From assembly GCA_003219345.1 (NCBI GenBank), contig QHOP01000263.1, positions 1 through 7,913 on the forward strand: a DNA stretch of 7,913 nucleotides, written 5' to 3'. The position numbers and the translations under genes were made by a program. Below, piece by piece: positions 1 through 5,888 of this stretch. The notes beneath the pieces are model-generated. The model made no database searches and had not been told where the DNA came from. It saw only the letters and a list, made by a program, of their open reading frames with translations. Positions within the stretch are counted from its first letter, which is position 1. Every line of letters begins with the position of its first letter. The DNA comes from Verrucomicrobiota bacterium. Its GTDB lineage: Bacteria; Verrucomicrobiota; Verrucomicrobiia; Limisphaerales; AV2.

Positions 1-890
1 CGAAGTATTTGCCCGAGCTGAAAGACATGAAGGTGATGACCGGCGGCACGGCCGACGCGCCGCAACTGGAGCCGCTGAAGCGTCCGATCACGATCAAGCA
101 TCTGCTCACGCACACGAGCGGGTTGATCTACGATTTGCCAGTCAACGATGAGATCGCGAAACTTTATGACCGTGCGGACCTGTGGAGCGGGCCGGACTTG
201 AACAACTTCATCGCGAAGGTTGGCAGGCTGCCGCTGAAGCATCAGCCGGGCGACGCCTGGACGTATGGCGTCAACACCGACGTACTCGGCGCGTTGATCG
301 AAAAGCTCTCAGGCAAAACACTGGGCGCGTTTCTCGAAGAACGCATTTTCCGTCCGCTGGGCATGACGGACACCGGCTTCGACGTGCCCGCCGAAAAGAT
401 GAATCGCCTGGCGAAGACATACAAACACGGACCGGACGGAAAGCTCGTGGAAGCCGAGCCACTGGTCATCGCCTGGGCCGAGGCAGGGCGCGGCATTGAA
501 AGCGGCGGCGGCGGGCTGTTCTCGACGGCGGGTGATTACGCGCGCTTCGCGCAAATGCTGCTGAATGGCGGCACCCTCGAGGGGCACCGGATACTTGGAC
601 GCAAGACCATCGGGCTGATGACGGCGAATCACATGGTCACGTTGCCCAACAATCAGGCGGCGACGCGCCAGAAGGGGTTCGGTCTGGGCGTGGAAGTGAC
701 GACCGATCCGGGTCAGCTTTCCATCCCGTCATCGGTCGGACAATTCGGCTGGTATGGCGCGGCCACGACATATTGTCAGATCGATCCGAAGGAGAAGATC
801 GTGGCCGTGGCCTTCGTCCAACACTTCCCGTTCAACGAGCACAACTTCTTCGCCCAGTTCGCGACCGGCTATTACCAGGGGCTGAAGTGA
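1..890 (+). CDS. Serine hydrolase of the beta-lactamase/EstB-like family, 5' end cut by window edge
   Basis: The frame is open from the first bases (…K-Y-L-P-E-L-K…) with no credible start, so the gene begins outside the window; the stop is TGA at 888-890. At least 295 residues are visible, against roughly 400-450 for the family, so the signal peptide (if any) and the nucleophile motif SxxK are missing. Family marks that are visible: HLLTHTSGL (from about nt 99), which follows the SxxK helix in this fold; the second catalytic motif region TYGVNTDVLG with the tyrosine at nt 264-266, in a Y-x-x rather than strict Y-x-N form; RPLGMTDTGF; GGGGLFSTAGDYARFAQMLLNGG; and FGWYGAATTY near nt 744 where class C enzymes have KTG. 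The Trp-Tyr-Gly there resembles EstB-type esterases more than true cephalosporinases. It likely hydrolyses an ester or amide in the periplasm or at the envelope. Substrate is unknown, and antibiotic resistance should not be assumed. Transcribed towards the next gene (convergent). Confidence 0.9.
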   Translation, partial: KYLPELKDMKVMTGGTADAPQLEPLKRPITIKHLLTHTSGLIYDLPVNDEIAKLYDRADLWSGPDLNNFIAKVGRLPLKHQPGDAWTYGVNTDVLGALIEKLSGKTLGAFLEERIFRPLGMTDTGFDVPAEKMNRLAKTYKHGPDGKLVEAEPLVIAWAEAGRGIESGGGGLFSTAGDYARFAQMLLNGGTLEGHRILGRKTIGLMTANHMVTLPNNQAATRQKGFGLGVEVTTDPGQLSIPSSVGQFGWYGAATTYCQIDPKEKIVAVAFVQHFPFNEHNFFAQFATGYYQGLK

Positions 891-914
891 CGCGGGCCGG
901 AAAACCGTCCAGCC

Positions 915-929
915 TGCCCGATTCGGGCG
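915..929. terminator. Short GC hairpin between convergent genes, possible bidirectional terminator
   Basis: GCCCG-ATT-CGGGC (916-928) forms a five-pair stem with a three-base loop, extendable by one T-G wobble pair at 915/929. It sits in the 65-bp gap between the stop of the hydrolase (890) and the stop of the minus-strand gene (956), where a shared terminator would be expected. There is no clear T-run on either side, so a Rho-independent function is only tentative. Confidence 0.35.
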
Positions 930-955
930 TTGTCGCCACGTAACCGGCACAAACA

Positions 956-2719
956 TCATCGCACGCGGGAATTTTTTTGCTCGACGTGGCCGTCGCCCAG
1001 GCAGGTGTGACCATGAATCCGGCAGCGGAAAAGGACCTTGTTCTCAACCCCCGGAGTCGATTCGGTCAGGCCGCGCGTCACATATTCGTAGCTGCTCTGC
1101 GATGGGTCGAAGTTATCCCACGTCAGCGTCGCGGTCGCCTTGTGGTTCGGGTCATTCGGACAGATCAGGATTTTGGGAGTAGTCAGTTCGTTCTTCATCG
1201 AGAGGATATCCGGCGGGTAAGCGTCGTTGTGGTCTGTGGCATAGACTCGGGCTGCGAGTCCCATCTGTTTCAGGTTGTTCACGCAGGAAATGGATTGGGC
1301 CTTTTCCTTGGCCTTGGCCAGGGCAGGCAGAGTCAGCCCGGCGAGGACAGCGGTCGGCGCGATGACGAGCGGGAGGACGACGGCATTGGCTGGCTGTTGC
1401 GTGCCATGACCGACGGTGACCCAGCCTTGCGCCGTGCTTCGGCCAACCACGAAGGAGGAGGTCGGTTGATTGAGCGAGTAAATCCTCTGCATCAGAACCG
1501 TGGGCATTTCGTTCCCCTGCCCCTGCATCCGGCCGAGTATCGATTTTTGAATCTGTTGCACGGTATCACTCAGTCGCTGGCCAACGAAGTTGAACGAGTT
1601 ACCGTCGGGCGGCATTCCCTGCGCGAGGCGTTTGAACTCGGCGGTCGTCTTGAGGCCGTTCCCCTTGCCGGCCTTCACTGCGATCATCTTCTTCATCAGC
1701 TCATCGTTCGACGCGATGAAGAGATAATCGCCCTGGCGTGCAAGGGTGGGCCGCAGTGCGACAGGCAAAGGCAGCGGAATCGGCATGGTCCTCATCCGCA
1801 GGCCGCCTTCGTCGCTCTTGATGACCTGCGGATTGTCTTTCAGGGTGCGGTCGATCCAATCGAAAATGGTGTCGTCTTTGACCTTCAGAACGACGACCAG
1901 CCCCGGCTCCGGAACTTCGAGTGTCTGGCCGTCGGGCAGCGGGATGTTGATCTTGTTCGCTTCGTTCAGGGTGAGGAAGGCGCCGCATTGACCGCCGAGC
2001 GAGCCAAGCAATTCATCGAGCTTCTTGCCCGTCGCCGCCTGAATGACACCGTTCAATTGTTCGAGTCCTGCTTTCGCTTCGGGGAATCCGGCTTGGTCCA
2101 CTTCTTTGATGACGGTGTTCCAAATCGCGTCAAGATCGACGTCGGAGAAGGCTGCCCAAACGGTGTCCGCAGGGAGCCAGTCCAGTTCGTGCAGTGGCCG
2201 CGGCGCGCGTCCGAAGACCGTCCAGATGCCTCCGGGCGCGCTGTTGGCGTCGCGGCCGACCACGAGCTTGGTCTGATAGAAGCCCTTTTCAAGCGCGATG
2301 CCGCTGACGCCGACGCCGTTGATGGATTCGACGCCGCTGTTCCTGACGAGGCGGGTGACGAGGTCGAACGCTTTGTTGATGTTGGATTTTTCTCCGTCGC
2401 CAAGATTAGGCAACGAGAGGACAGCAGCGCGCCATCCGTTGATGCGGTCGGAGAGTCCCTCAAGCCATTGGCTCGTGCTGAGGTAGCCGTAGAGGCTGCC
2501 GCCGGGATCGAGTTGGGCGGTCACCTCGTTGAAGCTGGTCTTTTCCGCAGAGGCGACCGCCGCTTTGGTCGGGGGCTGCGGCGAGGGCGCAGTAACCGGC
2601 GCGTTTTGCGGGCCCTGCTCGCTCTTCTTGCCACATCCATTCCCCGCGAGCAGGAGGGTAAGAACTGCCGCGACAACAAATCGAGACGAGGCCGACTGAG
2701 GTTCGGGATGGTGGTTCAT
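956..2719 (-). CDS. Exported (probable lipoprotein) protein with C-terminal pseudopilin-like module
   Basis: The start is placed at ATG 2719-2717, because AGGA lies 6 bases upstream and a signal-like sequence follows at once. The frame is open back to a TTG at 2893, but that stretch translates a dispersed repeat and has no signal sequence. The product is 587 residues. Residues 14-28 are hydrophobic and end in LLLAGNGC-GKK, with Cys29 as a plausible but imperfect lipobox (Gly, not Leu, at -3). A Pro/Ala-rich linker covers about 37-60. Residues 65-440 form a large extracytoplasmic region with repeated beta/helix units (for example GDYLFIASNDELMKKM, then LKTTAEFKRLAQGMPPDG) reminiscent of DUF3352-type proteins; this is pattern recall. 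Residues 446-468 are a second hydrophobic segment leading into LPALAKAKEKAQSISCVNNL, then YATDHNDAYP, and DGHV near the end. That is the body of a verrucomicrobial type II pseudopilin-like protein, but it lacks the GFTLIE cleavage site. Function is unknown. It lies 170 bp downstream of polA on the same strand. Confidence 0.8.
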   Translation of the reverse strand: MNHHPEPQSASSRFVVAAVLTLLLAGNGCGKKSEQGPQNAPVTAPSPQPPTKAAVASAEKTSFNEVTAQLDPGGSLYGYLSTSQWLEGLSDRINGWRAAVLSLPNLGDGEKSNINKAFDLVTRLVRNSGVESINGVGVSGIALEKGFYQTKLVVGRDANSAPGGIWTVFGRAPRPLHELDWLPADTVWAAFSDVDLDAIWNTVIKEVDQAGFPEAKAGLEQLNGVIQAATGKKLDELLGSLGGQCGAFLTLNEANKINIPLPDGQTLEVPEPGLVVVLKVKDDTIFDWIDRTLKDNPQVIKSDEGGLRMRTMPIPLPLPVALRPTLARQGDYLFIASNDELMKKMIAVKAGKGNGLKTTAEFKRLAQGMPPDGNSFNFVGQRLSDTVQQIQKSILGRMQGQGNEMPTVLMQRIYSLNQPTSSFVVGRSTAQGWVTVGHGTQQPANAVVLPLVIAPTAVLAGLTLPALAKAKEKAQSISCVNNLKQMGLAARVYATDHNDAYPPDILSMKNELTTPKILICPNDPNHKATATLTWDNFDPSQSSYEYVTRGLTESTPGVENKVLFRCRIHGHTCLGDGHVEQKNSRVR

Positions 2720-2725
2720 AGGGAT

Positions 2726-2729
2726 TCCT
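2726..2729 (-). promoter_or_regulatory. Ribosome binding site that decides the 2719 start
   Basis: On the minus strand the sequence reads AGGA-ATCCCT-ATG, giving a Shine-Dalgarno core six bases before the ATG at 2719-2717. The codons that follow encode a short polar N-terminus and a hydrophobic signal, supporting this start over the upstream TTG at 2893, which overlaps the polA stop. Confidence 0.6.
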
Positions 2730-2785
2730 GTTTGGACCAAGAAAGCATAGCTGCTCACCGAAGAGAAGCTCAAAGTTTCGCAAAA

Positions 2786-2838
2786 CATTTTTCTCTTCGT
2801 TCCTCTACATCCCTTTGCGTGCTCCGCGTTGAAGTCCA
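2786..2838 (-). repeat. Intergenic dispersed-repeat-like element ('GCGGAG…CGCAAAGG' type)
   Basis: On the minus strand the spacer after polA contains AACGCGGAGCACGCAAAGGG (2830-2811) followed directly by ATGTAGAGGAACGAAGAGAA (2810-2791) and then an A-rich run. This closely resembles a short interspersed sequence (AACGCGGAGNACGCAGAG…GCAAAG…AGAGG…AAGAGA) that I recall from intergenic DNA of Verrucomicrobiota, Planctomycetota, Acidobacteriota and other environmental bacteria, and that is often mistranslated in databases as 'LCVLCV'-like peptides. Its boundaries are approximate and its function is unknown. It does not look like an insertion sequence, since no terminal inverted repeats or transposase are present. 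It explains why the neighbouring reading frame is artificially open upstream of 2719. Confidence 0.55.
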
Positions 2839-2889
2839 CTCCGGTTGCGGTTCCGCTGCGCCAGGGGTACTCACGCCTGAACTCAGCCG

Positions 2890-5700
2890 TCAATGCGCTT
2901 CCAGCCAGTTCTTGCCGACGCCGATCTCAACCACGATTGGCACATCAAGCCGAATGGCGGTTTTCATTTTGTCTTCAACGAGCGCCATGACTTCTTCCTG
3001 CTCCGCCCGGTAGAGGTCGAAGACGAGTTCGTCGTGGACCTGGAGGATCATCTTCGTCTTCAACTTCCGCGCGGCGAGCTCGCGGTGGATGTGGACCATG
3101 GCCAGTTTGATCATGTCGGCGGCGGTGCCCTGGATGGGCGTGTTGATGGCGTTGCGCTCGGCGGCGCCTCGCACGCTGGCGTTGGCCGAACGGATATCGC
3201 GCAGGTAACGCCGCCGGCCGGTGATGGTTTCCACATAGCCGTGCTGGCGGGCGAACTCGATGGTGTCGGTCATGTATTTCCGGATACCGGGGAACTGCGC
3301 GAAGTAATGGTCGATAATTGCGGCGGCTTCCTTGCGCGGGATGCCGAGCCGCTGCGCCAGCCCGAACGCCGACATGCCGTAAGCGATGCCGTAGTTGACC
3401 ATCTTGCAGCGCTCGCGCATTTCGGGCGTCACATCGTTCTGCGGAACACCAAAGACCCGTGACGCGGTGGCGACGTGGATGTCCGCGCCGCTCTTGAGTG
3501 CTTCGATCATCGACGTCTCGCGGCTCAAAGCAGCGATCACGCGAAGTTCGATCTGTGAATAGTCGGCGGAGAGCAACAGGTAATCCTCTTCGCGTGGTAC
3601 GAACGCCTTGCGGATTTCGCGGCCCAGCTTTGTCCGGATCGGAATATTCTGGAGGTTGGGATTTTGCGAGTTCAAGCGGCCCGTGGCTGTCGCGAGTTGA
3701 TGGAAGGTTGTGTGAACGCGGCCTGTCTTAGTAAAGATCGCAGCAGGCAAGGCATCCACGTAGGTGGACTTGAGTTTGGAGCACTCGCGGTATTCGAGAA
3801 GGTGGCGCACGATTTCGTGCTCCCCGGCCAGGGCGATCAGCGTCTGTTCGTCCGTCGCGTATTGGCCGGTCTTCGTTTTCTTCGGCGCTCCGGCGACTTT
3901 CAACTTTTCAAATAGAACCTCGCCGAGTTGTTTCGGTGAGTTGAGATTGAATTCGACGCCCGCGAGGCGATAGATGGCGCGCTCGTGGCCGGCCATTTCC
4001 TTGCCGAGCAGTTCGGCGAATTCTGCGAGCACCCGCCCGTCCACGCGCACGCCGTCGAATTCCACGTTCACCAACACGGGCACCAGGGGCGCCTCAATCT
4101 CGTAAAAGACCCGTTCCTGAGATTTTTCCTTCAGGAGCGGTTTGAGCACGGAGCGGAGTTGCCAGATCAGGTCAACCGCTTCGACCGCGTGTTCCGCCTC
4201 GCCTGAAGCCTGGCTGTCGCTTAGGCTGAGTTCGCCCTGCCCCACTTGGGTCGTGCTGCTGGCGGCCGGAGTATAGCCGAGGAAGGCTTCGGAGAGAAAT
4301 TCGATCGAATGACGCAGATCCGGCTCGATAAGCGCATGAGCAAGCATCACATCGAACATCCTGCCGCGCACCGAGACGCCAGCCCATTTGAGCGCGCCGA
4401 GGACGAACTTAAGGTCGTACCCAACTTTCTCAATGCGCTCGTCTTCAAACACCAAACGAAACTCGTTCAGAAGCGCCGTTGCTTGATCCGCGACTCGCGG
4501 CATCGGCACAAACCAGCCTGCGCGCGCTTCGCACACGAAGGCCAGGCCAATCAAGCGGGCTTGCCTGGGGTCGGCACCGTCGGTTCGCAGTCCGAGCGCG
4601 AAGGACGATTTGCCGGCCAAAGTCCGGACGAGGTCTGCGCGCGCTTTGACTGTGCTCACAACCTGGTAATCGTGCGCGACATCGGCCAGAGTCTTCAGAT
4701 TGGCTTTCTTTTCCTCCACCACCGGACTCTCCGCGGCCGGACCGGCTTCTTCCGATGATACTTCGTTCGCGGGCGCGCGCGAGGCGGTCCCGGTCGCTGG
4801 CGTTTCAAGCCCTCGTCCGGCTTTGAAGTCATCACCGAAAAGACGGCGCCCAATCGAGTTGAACTCGAACTCGACCAACATCTGCTTGAGCTTCGCCTCG
4901 TCGGGCGGGTGAAGCTTCAACTTCTCGAAGTCAACGTCGATCGGCACTTCGCAATTGATCGTGGCGAGTCGCTTGGAGAGCAGCGCACGATCGCGGTGTT
5001 CTTCGAGGTTTTGGCGCAGCTTACCTTTGAGTTCCGCCGTGTGCGCCAGCAGATTCTCGACGCTGCCGTATTGGTTGATGAGTTTGCCGGCGGTCTTTTC
5101 GCCAATGCCGGGGACACCCGGGATGTTGTCCGACACATCGCCCCACAAGCCGATGATGTCGATCACCTGTTCGGGCCGCTCCACACCCCACTTCGCGCGA
5201 ACTTCGGGAAGACGGAGGATTTCGGCGGCGTCGCCCATGCGGCCGGGTTTGTAGATGAAGTTCCTCTCCGAAACGAGCTGCCCGAAGTCTTTGTCCGGCG
5301 TCACCAGGTAGGATTCGAAGCTTTGCTTTTCAGCGCGTCGAACGAGCGTGCCGATGATGTCGTCGGCCTCGTAACCATCGCAAACCAGGGCCGGGATGTT
5401 AAAAGCTTCGAGCAGTCGTTGGACATGCGGCAAAGCCCAGACGATGTCCTCCGGCATCGCTTCGCGCTGGATTTTGTATTCGGGGAACTCGCGATGCCGT
5501 TCGGTCGGCGCTTCGGTGTCGAAGGCGACAGCGATGTGCGTGGGTTGCTGATTCGAGAGAATGTCCAGCAGCGTGTTGGTAAAGACGAACAGCGCCGACG
5601 TGTTGGCGCCTTTCGACGTGAAGATGGGCCGGCTGACCAGCGCGAAGTGCGCGCGATAGACCAGCGCCATGCCATCGAGCAGGAAAAGCCTTTTCTTCAC
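2890..5700 (-). CDS. polA: DNA polymerase I
   Basis: Full length at 936 residues (E. coli Pol I has 928). It removes RNA primers and fills gaps in replication and repair. Residues 1-295 are the 5' nuclease: LLDGMALVYRA, then YKIQREAMPED, GYEADDIIG (E111, D113, D114), TPDKDFGQL (D136, D138), and GDVSDNIPGVPGIGEKTA (D188, D191 and helix-hairpin-helix). An acidic, low-complexity linker spans about 295-335. Residues 340-530 hold the 3'-5' exonuclease fold, but the metal-binding carboxylates are replaced: G370 and R372 for the DxE pair, V433, and A508. Proofreading is therefore probably absent. The polymerase follows: TATGRLNSQNPNLQNIP; motif A SADYSQIELR (D713); motif B with R762, K766 and Y770, where most family members have Phe; motif C VHDELVF (H889-D890-E891). 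The start is GTG at 5700-5698. An in-frame TAG four codons upstream excludes a longer form, and no good Shine-Dalgarno is seen. Confidence 0.98.
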   Translation of the reverse strand: MKKRLFLLDGMALVYRAHFALVSRPIFTSKGANTSALFVFTNTLLDILSNQQPTHIAVAFDTEAPTERHREFPEYKIQREAMPEDIVWALPHVQRLLEAFNIPALVCDGYEADDIIGTLVRRAEKQSFESYLVTPDKDFGQLVSERNFIYKPGRMGDAAEILRLPEVRAKWGVERPEQVIDIIGLWGDVSDNIPGVPGIGEKTAGKLINQYGSVENLLAHTAELKGKLRQNLEEHRDRALLSKRLATINCEVPIDVDFEKLKLHPPDEAKLKQMLVEFEFNSIGRRLFGDDFKAGRGLETPATGTASRAPANEVSSEEAGPAAESPVVEEKKANLKTLADVAHDYQVVSTVKARADLVRTLAGKSSFALGLRTDGADPRQARLIGLAFVCEARAGWFVPMPRVADQATALLNEFRLVFEDERIEKVGYDLKFVLGALKWAGVSVRGRMFDVMLAHALIEPDLRHSIEFLSEAFLGYTPAASSTTQVGQGELSLSDSQASGEAEHAVEAVDLIWQLRSVLKPLLKEKSQERVFYEIEAPLVPVLVNVEFDGVRVDGRVLAEFAELLGKEMAGHERAIYRLAGVEFNLNSPKQLGEVLFEKLKVAGAPKKTKTGQYATDEQTLIALAGEHEIVRHLLEYRECSKLKSTYVDALPAAIFTKTGRVHTTFHQLATATGRLNSQNPNLQNIPIRTKLGREIRKAFVPREEDYLLLSADYSQIELRVIAALSRETSMIEALKSGADIHVATASRVFGVPQNDVTPEMRERCKMVNYGIAYGMSAFGLAQRLGIPRKEAAAIIDHYFAQFPGIRKYMTDTIEFARQHGYVETITGRRRYLRDIRSANASVRGAAERNAINTPIQGTAADMIKLAMVHIHRELAARKLKTKMILQVHDELVFDLYRAEQEEVMALVEDKMKTAIRLDVPIVVEIGVGKNWLEAH

Positions 5701-5888
5701 GCCGCGAGGCTAGCGCAAGCGTTGGGAAAGCCAAACACGAAGTCGAAGGTCGCAAGGAAAAATATAGTTGCCGGAACGCGGTTGGACCTGCCCGCGAGCG
5801 TTTGTCCCCTTCTCGTTTGTGCGGCGACAGCAAAAATTTCCAGGTGCTTCGGACTGGGGAATCGAATCAGTCCATGCGCTTCGGGGCC
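5701..5888. other. Intergenic spacer between the RCC1-repeat gene and polA
   Basis: This 188-bp non-coding gap should hold the end of the RCC1 transcript and the polA promoter, if polA has its own. The only promoter-like element I see is TATATT on the minus strand (5766-5761), about 60 bases before the polA GTG. At 17-bp spacing there is no recognisable TTGACA-like -35 box, so this is a weak candidate. No small gene with a credible start and ribosome binding site was found. Confidence 0.3.
5851..5873 (-). terminator. Weak terminator-like hairpin after the RCC1-repeat gene
   Basis: GGACTG and CAGTCC form a perfect six-pair inverted repeat with an 11-base loop, starting 16 bases past the stop codon of the RCC1-repeat gene on the minus strand. 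A TTTTT run occurs only about 15 bases further on, so this is not a canonical Rho-independent terminator. It may be a transcript-end stem-loop or chance. Confidence 0.25.

Noticed and set aside
972..978. Seven-T run near the 3' end of the exported-protein gene as a phase-variable tract
   Set aside because: A slip here would change only the last few residues, so a switch function is unlikely.
2840..2889. Terminator directly after polA
   Set aside because: Only the short palindrome GCGGTTCCGC is present, with too little loop for a stable hairpin and no T-run.
2720..2893. N-terminal extension of the exported protein from TTG 2893
   Set aside because: The extra 58 codons translate the intergenic dispersed repeat, and the TTG overlaps the polA stop. 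A good ribosome binding site and the signal sequence fit the ATG at 2719 instead.
977..3013. Long plus-strand open frame (678 codons) antisense to the exported-protein gene
   Set aside because: It is a shadow of GC-rich codon bias opposite the real gene: Arg/Val/Gly-rich low-grade translation, no recognisable domain, no ribosome binding site, and it runs through the dispersed repeat into antisense polA.
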